A DNA stretch of 64,000 nt, from positions 56,217 through 120,216 of the forward strand of contig JBFLXL010000006.1 of assembly GCA_040757205.1 (NCBI GenBank). The letters are read 5' to 3'. The stretch is from Bacillota bacterium (GTDB taxonomy: Bacteria; Bacillota; Desulfotomaculia; Desulfotomaculales; Desulforudaceae). Positions 44,444-52,155 of the stretch are shown here, piece after piece. A model generated the notes under the pieces. It made no database searches, was not told the DNA's origin, and was given only the letters and a program-made list of their open reading frames with translations. The translations under genes and the position numbers were made by a program. The first letter of the stretch is position 1. Each line of letters begins with the position of its first letter.

Positions 44444-46601
44444 GCTGCGGGTGGCGCCCCGGGAAATCGAAGAATCCTTCGAGGTCTTGAAGGAAGGCGA
44501 CCTCTTTTTGACCAGCCTGCCCGGGGGGGACATCCCCGGGCACAGCATGGCCGGTCTCGGCCTGTACTATCGGGACACTCGTTTCTTAAGCCGCCTGGAG
44601 CATTTTATCGGCGACAACCGCCCGGTGTTGCTTTCTTCATCCACCCGCGGCAGCCATCTCGAGCAGGTGGAACTGACCAACCCGGAATTCGAGGCGGCCG
44701 GGGGGGTGCGGCTGCCGCTGCAAAGCCTGCACCTGCGCCTGCTGCGAGTGGTGCGCGACTCCCTGTACCAACGCCTGCGGGTGGTGAACTACAACCAGTT
44801 TGAGGTGCCGGTGCCTTTGCGGGTGCTTATCGGCGCCGATTTCCGGGACATCTTCGAAATCCGGGGGGCGCGGCGGCCGGAGCGCGGAGACTTTCTGCCC
44901 GCAGTGCGTTCCGGGAGTTCTTTCTTGCTGCGTTACCGGGGGCTGGACGGCATTGTCCGGGGCTGCCACGTGGTATTCGACCCGCCGCCGGCTGAGATTC
45001 GTGAAACCGGGGACGGGATGCTGTGCACCTTTGACCTGATCCTGCCCCCGCAGCGCAAAGTCTACCTCACCTGGCTGGTCCGGCCGCTTTTGGAACCGGA
45101 GGCGGGGGTGGTTCAGGAGTGGTCCGGGCGGCGCCTGGACGTCGTTTTTCGGGCGGCCGCCGGTGAACAGGCCGAGGAACACCGCCGGTGGCGCAACCGG
45201 AGCACCCTGTTCACGAGCGACAACGAAGTGTTCAACCGGATGCTGGAACGGTACACTTCGGATCTGCGGGCACTGTACGCCGCCTATCCGGACGGACGCA
45301 TCGTCGAGGCGGGCATTCCCTGGTACGCGGCCCCGTTCGGCCGCGACTCCCTGATCACCGGCATGCAGACCCTGATCTTGAACCCCGACCTGGCCCGCGA
45401 CACGCTCCGTTTCCTGGGCCGCCACCAGGGGCGGACGGTCGACGAACGGCGCGAGGTCCAACCGGGCAAAATCCTGCACGAATTGCGGCGCGGCGAAATG
45501 GCCAACTGCGGGGAGATCCTGCATACGCCGTACTTCGGGTCGGTCGACGCCACGCCCCTGTTTGTGGTGCTGTTGGGCAAGTACTTCGCCTGGACGGGGG
45601 ACCGGGCGCTGTTGACCGAGATGCGGGAGAACCTGGAGTCCGCGCTGGCCTGGTGCCGGGAATACGGGGACCGTGACGGGGGCGGTTACCTGGAGTACCA
45701 CGGACAGGCGGAGGGAGGGCTGAACAATCAGGGCTGGAAAGATTCCTGGGACGCCGTGGTTGATCCGGAGGGGCGCCCGGCCGACCCGCCGATCGCCCTG
45801 GTCGAAGTCCAGGGGTACTGGTACCAGGCCCTGGAGCACGGGGCCCGGCTCATCAAGGTGCTTGGGGACGAACACGGGGCCGAGCAGCTGCGGGCCGAGG
45901 CCCGGCAGTTGAAAGCGCGTTTTATCCGGGACTTCCAAGTGCCGGGGGAGGATTATCTGGGATTTGCTCTGGACGGAAAGAAACGGCTGCTGTCCACTGT
46001 GGTTTCGAACATGGGGCATTGCCTATGGAGCGGCATTCTCGACCCGGGGCCGGCCGCCGGGGTGGTGCGGCGGATGTTTCGGCCCGACATGCATTCGGGC
46101 TGGGGCATTCGGACCATGAGCCGCTGGGAAAAGGCGTACAACCCGATGAGCTACCACAACGGATCGGTCTGGCCCCACGACAACGCCATTATCGGTGCGG
46201 GCTTGCGCCGGTACGGCCTCCTGACCCACCTGGAACAACTGTTCACCGGCTTCTTCGAGGCGGCGCAGTACTTTCCCTACCAGCGGCTACCCGAGCTTTT
46301 CTGCGGTTTCGCGAGGCGCCTCACCGGAGAACCGGTGCGCTATCCAATCGCCTGCGATCCCCAGGCCTGGGCGATCGGGAGCATATTCATGTTCCTTCAG
46401 GCGGCACTGGGCCTGAACTGCTCGAAAAAGGGCCTGCACGTCGCGAAGCCGGTCCTGCCGGGTTGGCTGCGGGAACTTACCGTTGAAAACGTGCGGGTGC
46501 GCGGTGGCACGGTCGACCTGCGGTTCAGCCGTTCCCGCGGGACGACCCGCTGCGAGCTGCTTCGTCAGGAGGGTCCGGTGACGGTTTCCGTTGAAGAGTG
46601 A
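44436..46601 (+). CDS. Glycogen debranching enzyme (amylo-alpha-1,6-glucosidase type)
   Basis: Glycan hydrolase of 721 residues. Residues about 15-205 form the GDE N-terminal domain (LKEGDLFLTSLPGGDIPG, LGLYYRDTRFLSRLEHF), followed by an (alpha/alpha)6 barrel from about 260 with GIPWYAAPFGRDSLITGMQT, QGWKDSWDAV and YNPMSYHNGSVWPHDNAII, where the acidic catalytic residues sit. It trims branch points of glycogen or a similar polymer. Translationally coupled to the upstream glycosyltransferase by an 8-base overlap. ATG start. Confidence 0.9.
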   Translation: MLELRVAPREIEESFEVLKEGDLFLTSLPGGDIPGHSMAGLGLYYRDTRFLSRLEHFIGDNRPVLLSSSTRGSHLEQVELTNPEFEAAGGVRLPLQSLHLRLLRVVRDSLYQRLRVVNYNQFEVPVPLRVLIGADFRDIFEIRGARRPERGDFLPAVRSGSSFLLRYRGLDGIVRGCHVVFDPPPAEIRETGDGMLCTFDLILPPQRKVYLTWLVRPLLEPEAGVVQEWSGRRLDVVFRAAAGEQAEEHRRWRNRSTLFTSDNEVFNRMLERYTSDLRALYAAYPDGRIVEAGIPWYAAPFGRDSLITGMQTLILNPDLARDTLRFLGRHQGRTVDERREVQPGKILHELRRGEMANCGEILHTPYFGSVDATPLFVVLLGKYFAWTGDRALLTEMRENLESALAWCREYGDRDGGGYLEYHGQAEGGLNNQGWKDSWDAVVDPEGRPADPPIALVEVQGYWYQALEHGARLIKVLGDEHGAEQLRAEARQLKARFIRDFQVPGEDYLGFALDGKKRLLSTVVSNMGHCLWSGILDPGPAAGVVRRMFRPDMHSGWGIRTMSRWEKAYNPMSYHNGSVWPHDNAIIGAGLRRYGLLTHLEQLFTGFFEAAQYFPYQRLPELFCGFARRLTGEPVRYPIACDPQAWAIGSIFMFLQAALGLNCSKKGLHVAKPVLPGWLRELTVENVRVRGGTVDLRFSRSRGTTRCELLRQEGPVTVSVEE

Positions 46602-46753
46602 GCCCGCAGCAGGAGACAGGAATCTTCTTGCAGGGTGGAGAAGGAACCCATTTAAGAGTTGGATTCTGCTGAAAGCCGCAGGTATGCCGGCGGTTGGCAC
46701 TCGATTCCTAAGAGTTGGTTTTTCGGCGGAATCGTCATCGGGAGGTGTTCCGC

Positions 46754-47281
46754 ATGCAGGTGGTGGTGGTACGGCTGCAGGCCGGTTGGGTCGGTTTCGC
46801 CCGGTCGGAGTCCGGCCTGGCGGCGTTGACCTTCCCGCGGGCCGGGGCGGGGGAGGCGCGGGCCGAGCTTGCCGGCCTCGGTGTACCCGGAGAGGAGACG
46901 GTTTTGCCGGCCGAACCGCTGGACAGGCTCTTGACGGACCGGCTGGAGGCCTACTTCTCCGGCCGGATTGTGGATTTATGCGCCATACCGGTCGACTGGT
47001 CCGGCTACACCCCTTTTCAGCGCGCCGTGTTGGAGGCCGCCCAAAAAGTGCCGTGGGGGGAGACGCGCACTTACGGGGATCTGGCCCGGATGGTGGACCG
47101 GCCCCGGGCGTCTCGGGCGGTGGGCAACGCCTTGGGCGCCAACCGCACGCCGCTGGTGGTGCCCTGCCACCGGATTGTCCGTGCCGACGGCGAAAAAGGG
47201 GGTTTCGGCGCTGGTCCCGAGTGGAAAGAACGGCTCTTGCGGCTGGAAAGTGAACCCGGGGCTTTACATGCGCCAAAATGA
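46754..47281 (+). CDS. ogt: Methylated-DNA--[protein]-cysteine S-methyltransferase
   Basis: Suicide DNA repair protein of 175 residues that removes alkyl groups from O6-alkylguanine. The acceptor cysteine is Cys138 in VVPCHRIVRADG; the helix-turn-helix precedes it in WGETRTYGDLARMVDRPRASRAVGNALGANRTP. The N-terminal domain is poorly conserved as usual. ATG at 46754 chosen for GGGAGGTG upstream; an in-frame start at 46715 lacks a site. It follows the debranching gene after 150 bases and may have its own promoter. Confidence 0.93.
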   Translation: MQVVVVRLQAGWVGFARSESGLAALTFPRAGAGEARAELAGLGVPGEETVLPAEPLDRLLTDRLEAYFSGRIVDLCAIPVDWSGYTPFQRAVLEAAQKVPWGETRTYGDLARMVDRPRASRAVGNALGANRTPLVVPCHRIVRADGEKGGFGAGPEWKERLLRLESEPGALHAPK

Positions 47282-47353
47282 GGAATTATAATACTGAGGT
47301 TGGCACCTCGGGCGGCCGGGCGGCCGGGAGGCCGGAATTTAAGGAATATAAAG

Positions 47354-47390
47354 GCGACAGAGAACCGTCCCCTGTCGCATCCCCTGTCGC
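47354..47390. repeat. GCGACAG / CTGTCGC inverted repeat
   Basis: GCGACAG (47354-47360) pairs with CTGTCGC (47372-47378), and a second CTGTCGC lies at 47384-47390; the loop carries AGAACCGTCCCC. Strings of this kind recur between genes in GC-rich Clostridia. It occupies the 152-base gap before gltX, 44 bases ahead of the start. Confidence 0.5.
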
Positions 47391-47433
47391 ACTCACGGCC
47401 TGAGTGAATTAGGAGGTTTTAAGCAGGAGATCT

Positions 47434-48918
47434 ATGGATACGGTACGGGTTAGATTTGCGCCCAGTCCTACAGGGAGCCTTCACATCGGTGGCGCCCGGA
47501 CCGCGCTTTTCAACTGGCTCTTTGCCCGGCACCACGGGGGGGTCTTCGTCCTGCGGCTGGAAGACACCGACACCGGGCGGAACATAGAGGAGGCGGCCGT
47601 CCAGATCGAGTCCAGCCTGCGCTGGCTGGGTATTGAGTGGGACGAGGGCTACGACCGTGGGGGTCCTTTCGGGCCGTACCGGCAGTCGGAGCGGTTCGGG
47701 CTGTACCGGGAGGAGGCCCGCCGCCTGCTGGAGAGCGGCCATGCCTACTGGTGTTACTGCACCCCTGAAGAGTTGGCCGCCCAGCGCGAGGAGGCCCGCC
47801 GGCGCGGCGAGGTGCCGCGCTACGACAGCCGTTGCCGCGACCTGACCGGCGATAGGCGGCGGGCGAAGGAAGCGGCCGGCATCCAGCCGGCCCTGCGCGT
47901 GAAAATGCCGAAGACCGGGGCCACGGTGGTCAAAGACCTGATCCGGGGCGAGGTCGGCTTCGACAACGCCACGCTCGACGATATCGTCATATTGAAGTCA
48001 AATGGCGGGCCGACGTACAACTTCGCCTGCGTGGTCGACGATGGGGCGATGCGGATCAGCCACGTCATCCGGGCTGAAGAGCACCTCTCGAACACGCCGA
48101 AGCAGATCGTCCTGTTTAACCTCCTGGGGTATGCGCTGCCGGAGTTCGTGCACGTACCCATGATCCTGGCCCCGGACCGCTCCAAGCTCTCCAAGCGCCA
48201 CGGGGCCACCGCCGTGGACGAGTTCCGGACCGGCGGGTTTTTGCCCGAGGCGCTGGTCAACTACTTGGCGCTTCTGGGCTGGTCGCCGGGGGGCGAGCGG
48301 GAACAGTTCTCCCGGGAGGAACTGGTGGCCTCCTTCAGTCTGGACGCCGTCTCCAAACATGCCGCCGTTTACGACGTGAAAAAGCTGACCTGGCTCAACG
48401 CCCAGTACATGAATTCGCTGCCGTTGGAACGGGTGGTGGAGCAAGTCCGGCCGTTTATGCAGGAGGCGGGGTATTTGAGTGCCTCACCGGATCCGGCCGA
48501 GCTCGACTACCTGAACCGCGTAGTGGAGGCGGTGCGCAGCCGGATTCACACCCTGGCGGAGCTGCGCGACGCGTCGGCCTATTTCTACCGGCCGGATTTT
48601 GAATACGAGGAAAAAGGCGTGCGCAAGCACTTCACCAAGCCCGGGGTGACCGGCATCCTGGCCCGGGGCCGGGAGGCCTTGTCCGCATTGCCCGCCGGCC
48701 GGTTCACCGTCGAGGGCACGGAAGAAGCCTTCCGGCAGGTGATCGAGGAACTCGGCGTTTCCGGCGGCGCGTTGATTCATCCGGCCAGGCTGGCGCTTTC
48801 GGGCCGAACCGTAGGACCCGGTCTGTTTGATATCATCACCGTCCTCGGGAAGGAACAATGCCTGTTGCGGCTCGACCGGGCGATCGCCTGGATCAAGAAC
48901 AACTTGGAACAGGCATGA
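47434..48918 (+). CDS. gltX: Glutamyl-tRNA synthetase
   Basis: Charges tRNA-Glu with glutamate; 494 residues. HIGH motif is HIGGARTALFNW near residue 16, and KMSKS appears as SKLSKRHG near 250. The C-terminal anticodon-binding domain is complete. tRNA-Gln and tRNA-Glu genes follow directly, consistent with a non-discriminating enzyme that also makes Glu-tRNA-Gln for GatCAB, but no GatCAB gene is in the window to confirm it. ATG start with AGGAGG 14 bases upstream and GGAGA nearer. Confidence 0.96.
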   Translation: MDTVRVRFAPSPTGSLHIGGARTALFNWLFARHHGGVFVLRLEDTDTGRNIEEAAVQIESSLRWLGIEWDEGYDRGGPFGPYRQSERFGLYREEARRLLESGHAYWCYCTPEELAAQREEARRRGEVPRYDSRCRDLTGDRRRAKEAAGIQPALRVKMPKTGATVVKDLIRGEVGFDNATLDDIVILKSNGGPTYNFACVVDDGAMRISHVIRAEEHLSNTPKQIVLFNLLGYALPEFVHVPMILAPDRSKLSKRHGATAVDEFRTGGFLPEALVNYLALLGWSPGGEREQFSREELVASFSLDAVSKHAAVYDVKKLTWLNAQYMNSLPLERVVEQVRPFMQEAGYLSASPDPAELDYLNRVVEAVRSRIHTLAELRDASAYFYRPDFEYEEKGVRKHFTKPGVTGILARGREALSALPAGRFTVEGTEEAFRQVIEELGVSGGALIHPARLALSGRTVGPGLFDIITVLGKEQCLLRLDRAIAWIKNNLEQA

Positions 48919-48959
48919 CAAAGCCTAACCGCAGCACCCGCAAAAAGGCATCGCCTAAC

Positions 48960-48988
48960 TTGCGCGGCGGGCCTTCATATGCTACAAT
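48960..48988 (+). promoter_or_regulatory. tRNA operon promoter
   Basis: TTGCGC (48960-48965) and TACAAT (48983-48988) with a 17-base spacer, ending 18 bases before tRNA-Gln. A standard housekeeping promoter. Confidence 0.75.
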
Positions 48989-49006
48989 GTAAACCGTGAC
49001 TTACCC

Positions 49007-49080
49007 TGCGGGATGGTGTAACGGTAGCACGGGTGACTCTGGATCATCTAGTCTAGGTTCGAATCCTAGTCCCGCAGCCA
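49007..49080 (+). tRNA. tRNA-Gln (CTG)
   Basis: Full cloverleaf: acceptor TGCGGGA/TCCCGCA, anticodon stem GGTGA/TCATC around CTCTGGA (anticodon CTG), T loop TTCGAAT, discriminator G and encoded CCA. Confidence 0.95.
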
Positions 49081-49097
49081 CAATAAATCTCATACGC

Positions 49098-49173
49098 GGC
49101 CCCATCGTCTAGCGGCCTAGGACACCGCCCTCTCAAGGCGGAGACACGGGTTCGAGTCCCGTTGGGGCTACCA
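49098..49173 (+). tRNA. tRNA-Glu (CTC)
   Basis: Acceptor GGCCCCA/TGGGGCT, anticodon stem CCGCC/GGCGG around CTCTCAA (anticodon CTC), T arm ACGGG TTCGAGT CCCGT, discriminator A and encoded CCA. It lies 17 bases after tRNA-Gln, so both share one transcript. Confidence 0.95.
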
Positions 49174-49454
49174 GCAGTATCCAAACTTTTGCCGCCGGGG
49201 TCCTTGGGCGGCAATTTTAATTTCCAGACCACTTTCAGGCCGGGATCATAAACGGCGTTGTAAATGGTTGCTGCAGTCAGGTTTTATGCCTTGCTCGTAT
49301 ACGATTCTGTAAAGGTTCTGCAACATTCTCTGTTCTCCCTTGCCCGAGCGGGCAGCGCGGACATTTTATGGGACTGTCGTCCTCATAACGTGTCGGCCGG
49401 TGTGTCACGGGATAACTTGTTCACCAACAGTCTAGCATAAAGTTGCATTAATCG
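49174..49454 (-). pseudogene. Possible gene remnant in a gap of about 390 bases
   Basis: On the minus strand, around 49180-49330, two frames carry protein-like sequence (MLQNLYRIVYEQGI, then shifted to LTAATIYNAVYDPGLKVVWKL) joined only by a frameshift. No start site or recognisable family. It may be a decayed gene; it may be chance. The rest of the stretch holds nothing clear. Confidence 0.25.
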
Positions 49455-49522
49455 ACAGTTCCTTACTGGAACTGTACGAATACACAATTTGGTTGACAAA
49501 AGTTCCCGATTGGAACTACAAT
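49455..49522 (+). promoter_or_regulatory. Promoter with two palindromic operators
   Basis: Promoter TTGACA (49493-49498), 18-base spacer, TACAAT (49517-49522). The spacer contains GTTCC-CGATT-GGAAC (49502-49516). The same palindrome, GTTCC-TTACT-GGAAC, lies at 49458-49472, extended to eight-base arms ACAGTTCC/GGAACTGT. Centres are 44 bases apart, near four helical turns. A repressor dimer pair bound to both could loop the DNA and shut the promoter. Confidence 0.7.
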
Positions 49523-49564
49523 AATAGACAAGAAATGCTTATTTTGTTATCAGGAGGGATATTA

Positions 49565-49750
49565 GTGTTTTCTGGCAGGCAAATGGAGTTGCTCGCAGAA
49601 ATAGAACGGTTGCGACGCACGATCCAGGAACTTGTCGAAAACAAGGACACGCTGCAAGATCAAGAGATTCAGTTGGTAAGCAGGAAGCTGGATTCAGTCC
49701 TGAACGAGTACAACAGGCTGATCGGCGTGATCGGCGGAACACGTTCTTAG
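49565..49750 (+). CDS. Spo0E-like aspartyl-phosphate phosphatase
   Basis: Small protein of 61 residues forming a two-helix hairpin: MELLAEIERLRRTIQELVENK, then IQLVSRKLDSVLNEYNRLIG. The SRKLD string is the S-x-x-L-D signature of Spo0E phosphatases, which dephosphorylate Spo0A and hold back sporulation. GTG at 49565 is chosen for the CAGGAGGG site and because it lies downstream of the -10 box; the open frame further upstream runs through the promoter. Strong regulatory palindromes precede it. Confidence 0.8.
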   Translation: MFSGRQMELLAEIERLRRTIQELVENKDTLQDQEIQLVSRKLDSVLNEYNRLIGVIGGTRS

Positions 49751-49758
49751 CTGCCGCT

Positions 49759-49956
49759 CTACGATCCACCGGACCCTGGACGACGGTAGGCGTTCAGGAA
49801 TGCCGGCCAGCGCAGCACAAGGGCCAGGCCGGCCGCCTCCTGGATGTCCCGTACGAACTGATCCATAATCTCACCGTTCAGCCGGCGCAGTACATATGCC
49901 GGATGATATGCCGGGGTTTCCTTACGCTCCGTATATTCGTTAACGGCGGCGCACAT
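49759..49956 (-). pseudogene. Possible uracil-DNA glycosylase C-terminal fragment
   Basis: A 65-codon minus-strand frame includes TPAYHPAYVLRR and a helix (MDQFVRDIQEAAGLAL) resembling the C-terminal end of family 4/5 uracil-DNA glycosylases, where HPA(Y/A)xLR is conserved. The catalytic N-terminal part is absent and there is no ribosome site. A truncated remnant is the best reading; chance similarity is possible. Confidence 0.3.
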
Positions 49957-49979
49957 GCTAGGAATACGAGGTGATGTAC

Positions 49980-50156
49980 ATGGCTGACGACCTGAAAACC
50001 GGGAAGGACGAAAAGGAGTTGCACCGGACCCACCACGAAGGCAAAAAGGACAAAAACGACAACGTGTTTTCCCGCACCTGGGAAGCGGCCAAGGAATCCC
50101 TGGGCTTGGGGACTTGGACCGACAAGAGGGAATCTGACGCTGAAAGGAAAAGGTAG
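49980..50156 (+). CDS. Small charged hypothetical protein
   Basis: A 58-residue, highly charged protein (MADDLKTGKDEKELHRTHHEG ... SDAERKR) with no hydrophobic segment. ATG at 49980 follows GAGGTG by seven bases. Composition resembles small acid-soluble or stress proteins of spore formers, but no family signature is present. A 12-base-pair hairpin follows it. Confidence 0.6.
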   Translation: MADDLKTGKDEKELHRTHHEGKKDKNDNVFSRTWEAAKESLGLGTWTDKRESDAERKR

Positions 50157-50193
50157 CGGCCGGTCGGCGGCCATCAGGTGCCGGCCACACGCG

Positions 50194-50221
50194 GGCGCCC
50201 CCGGTTTAGACCGGGGGCGCC
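50194..50221. terminator. Hairpin between convergent small genes
   Basis: Perfect 12-base-pair stem GGCGCCCCCGGT / ACCGGGGGCGCC with a TTAG loop. No T run on either side, so it may act by stability alone or with Rho. It lies between the convergent genes at 49980 and 50454. Confidence 0.5.
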
Positions 50222-50247
50222 GCCTTGTTCGTTGGGCTGGTAACGGC

Positions 50248-50454
50248 CTATCGAGGGGGGCAGCCGAAATCGGGCCGGTTCAAGTCTGTATTATCCGGGT
50301 TAACTCGGGTGGTGTTACCGGGATCGGTAACCTCGGGCGCGGCCAAAATGTTGTCATCAAGGTCGTCATTGGGATTCACAATCGGGTTCACATCGGGATT
50401 GGTCAGCCTTTTGTTGTTCCTGTTTCCGGTCAATTTCCTATCCTTGGGAGACAT
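50248..50454 (-). CDS. Small Asn/Asp/Pro-rich hypothetical protein
   Basis: A 68-residue hydrophilic protein (MSPKDRKLTGNRNNKRL ... DLNRPDFGCPPR), about one third Asn, Asp and Pro, predicted disordered. ATG start with GAGGAGTGG upstream, which is the main evidence that it is real. No family recognised. Confidence 0.6.
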   Translation of the reverse strand: MSPKDRKLTGNRNNKRLTNPDVNPIVNPNDDLDDNILAAPEVTDPGNTTRVNPDNTDLNRPDFGCPPR

Positions 50455-50629
50455 GTAACCACTCCTCTGTCCGTTTGTTTGAATAGAATGCCCCCTTCGT
50501 CTCGGCTGTAGTCAAGCGGGTTCTGGCAAGGGAACAAGAAACACCCTTCTCATTCCGAGGAGCGTGGTGTTTTGAACATGTAACTGGTAAAATATAATTC
50601 AGTACGGTTCGATTGACGGAAAGGCGGGT

Positions 50630-50716
50630 ATGCCGATGCGGTTGACGGAAATCATACTGCTGGTCGCGGTGGTGATTGCGTTCTTTTGGATAATGCGCAG
50701 CTTCGGCGGGGGTTGA
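50630..50716 (+). CDS. 28-residue single-helix membrane peptide
   Basis: MPMRLTEIILLVAVVIAFFW continues to IMRSFGGG and a TGA stop. One transmembrane helix with a short charged start and a Gly tail. GGAAAGG lies 6-10 bases before the ATG. Small single-helix peptides of this style are common in spore formers; no family can be assigned at this length. Confidence 0.5.
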   Translation: MPMRLTEIILLVAVVIAFFWIMRSFGGG

Positions 50717-50774
50717 CGGTAGGAATCGGGGGCGCCGGCGGCGTCCCACGAATATGATGATTGGAGGGATCCTG

Positions 50775-51032
50775 GTGGAATTGTATTCACCGCTCCGGGA
50801 AGAGTTCTTCCGCTGGTGCGACCAAACGGTCGCGGGTGCGGTCTTGGCGCCGGAAAACACGCTCAACTACTGGCGGCCGAAAAAGCGCGCCTCCGGTGCG
50901 GGTTACGACCTCGTATTCGAGGTCGGCGGAGGCACGGGTCAGGAGCCAAAAACCCACGTGATTCCGATTCCGGACAAATACTCAAAACTGTTGGACAGGG
51001 AGTATTCCAGTCACGATGACGGCCAAGACTGA
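50775..51032 (+). CDS. Hypothetical protein, 85 residues
   Basis: Soluble acidic protein starting MELYSPLREEFFRWCDQTVAGAV and ending DREYSSHDDGQD. No family recognised. GTG at 50775 with TTGGAGGG upstream; the frame is open 21 bases further but without a site. It overlaps the next gene by 17 bases, so the two are coupled. Confidence 0.6.
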   Translation: MELYSPLREEFFRWCDQTVAGAVLAPENTLNYWRPKKRASGAGYDLVFEVGGGTGQEPKTHVIPIPDKYSKLLDREYSSHDDGQD

Positions 51033-51264
51033 CGAAAAACAGCCGCGCCGAAAAGGCAACGTCTACCAGTTTGATCCCGCCCGCAAGCGAAAGACCGGGA
51101 CCAGTTTTGACGGTGACCGGATCAAGTTGGAGCTGCCCCGGGGGAAAAAGGCTTCCCGGCCAAAACCGCCAAGCCGGGTGTTACGGCACGTGGCGGTCTT
51201 TGTGGCGGCGGTATTGGCGCTCACCTTCATTGTAAGGTGGTTCGGGCAGCTTTCGGCTCCGTGA
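51016..51264 (+). CDS. Basic tail-anchored hypothetical protein
   Basis: 82 residues: a very basic soluble part (about 1-58, rich in Lys, Arg and Pro) followed by one helix (VAVFVAAVLALTFIVRWF, about 60-77). This is the layout of a small tail-anchored protein with a positively charged cytoplasmic domain. ATG start inside the previous gene. Function unknown. Confidence 0.55.
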   Translation: MTAKTDEKQPRRKGNVYQFDPARKRKTGTSFDGDRIKLELPRGKKASRPKPPSRVLRHVAVFVAAVLALTFIVRWFGQLSAP

Positions 51265-51342
51265 AGTTCGACAGATATTAGGGTTTTTATCTGGTAGCGC
51301 CGGCCCTGTACTATTTGGTAAAATATTACAGGGTGAGCCTTT

Positions 51343-51807
51343 TTGAAACGATACTTGATCTATGGCCTGATCCTGGCTGGGTTGGGGTTGCTGATTCTCT
51401 TCCGGCCTATGATTTTGGACGGTCAGACCGGTCACCACGGCGGGCAAGCCGGCGACGAACGGGACATCGAACGGCTGATCGAACGCGCGGTCGGGTCGCT
51501 GGAGTATACGCAGGCCACAAACCGGGCCGAGCTGGAACGTATCCTGGCGGGGATATACACGGAGCCCGCCTTGAGCACCGTGAGCGAAGCGGTCTGGGAG
51601 CAGTGGGGGACCGACAACGTCAATCCGGCGTCGGTGCTAAGGTGGACGGATTTTTGGATCGGCAGGGACCGGGCCCGGGTTGCGGCCGACCTCTATTTCC
51701 GGGACTGGACCGACAACGCCGAGTTCTTTGGCGAAGGGCGTTGGGAACTGGTCCGCACCGGTTCCGGCTGGCGCATTGCCGACTTCGAGTACCACTGGGG
51801 CTACTGA
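51343..51807 (+). CDS. Membrane-anchored hypothetical protein
   Basis: 154 residues with an N-terminal helix (YLIYGLILAGLGLLILF, about 4-20) and an extracytoplasmic domain rich in aromatic residues that ends WELVRTGSGWRIADFEYHWGY. The ending resembles the SnoaL/NTF2-like or DUF4829-type lipoprotein folds in which a beta strand carries G-W-x-I, but this is only an impression. TTG start with CAGGGTGAG upstream. Confidence 0.6.
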   Translation: MKRYLIYGLILAGLGLLILFRPMILDGQTGHHGGQAGDERDIERLIERAVGSLEYTQATNRAELERILAGIYTEPALSTVSEAVWEQWGTDNVNPASVLRWTDFWIGRDRARVAADLYFRDWTDNAEFFGEGRWELVRTGSGWRIADFEYHWGY

Positions 51808-51823
51808 CGGGGCGACCCCCGAC

Positions 51824-51945
51824 GCTACTTGAGTTTACGCATTCGCCATCACGTTCCGACCTGTTGTCCCAACAAGTTGTCCAAGCTACTTGAGTTTACG
51901 CATTCGCCACCACATGCCCACCTGTTGTCCGAACAAGTTGTCCAG
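51824..51945 (+). repeat. 61-base tandem duplication
   Basis: Two head-to-tail copies (51824-51884 and 51885-51945) share GCTACTTGAGTTTACGCATT, then CGCCA, and end ACAAGTTGTCC, with about seven differences. Each copy has TTGTCC and ACAAG in partial dyad. It lies in the 348-base gap before the lactate dehydrogenase gene. No ORF with a ribosome site crosses it. Confidence 0.8.
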
Positions 51946-52052
51946 AGTGAAGACCCTGGTCGTCCGGCGTCGAACTCCGCCCATGGCCGTGTTCCAGACG
52001 AACCGTACCAGAAGCGCTTTCAGAATCCAAGAGAGCGTCCTGAGCATTGTGC

Positions 52053-52082
52053 TTGTACTCCTTTCTCGAAAAGGGTTATACT
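52053..52082 (+). promoter_or_regulatory. Putative lactate dehydrogenase promoter
   Basis: TTGTAC (52053-52058), 18-base spacer, TATACT (52077-52082), ending 74 bases before the gene. The spacer includes the partial dyad CTTTCTCGAAAAGGG. Confidence 0.5.
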
Positions 52083-52155
52083 CTTAAAAGTATTTACGCT
52101 CCTAAAGGGCGCTATTCCGTGGTTTTGGGAGCGCTGGTCCGGAGGCGGACATTCC

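Noticed and set aside
47282..47433. T-box leader before gltX
   Set aside because: No AGGGTGG-type T-box core or terminator pair was found; only a short inverted repeat is present.
49493..49564. Upstream extension of the Spo0E-like gene starting at TTG 49493
   Set aside because: That TTG is the -35 box of its promoter; the GTG at 49565 has the ribosome site.
51829..52155. Extension of lactate dehydrogenase by 109 codons
   Set aside because: The extra frame runs through a tandem repeat and the promoter, and family members begin at the ATG with the Rossmann strand.
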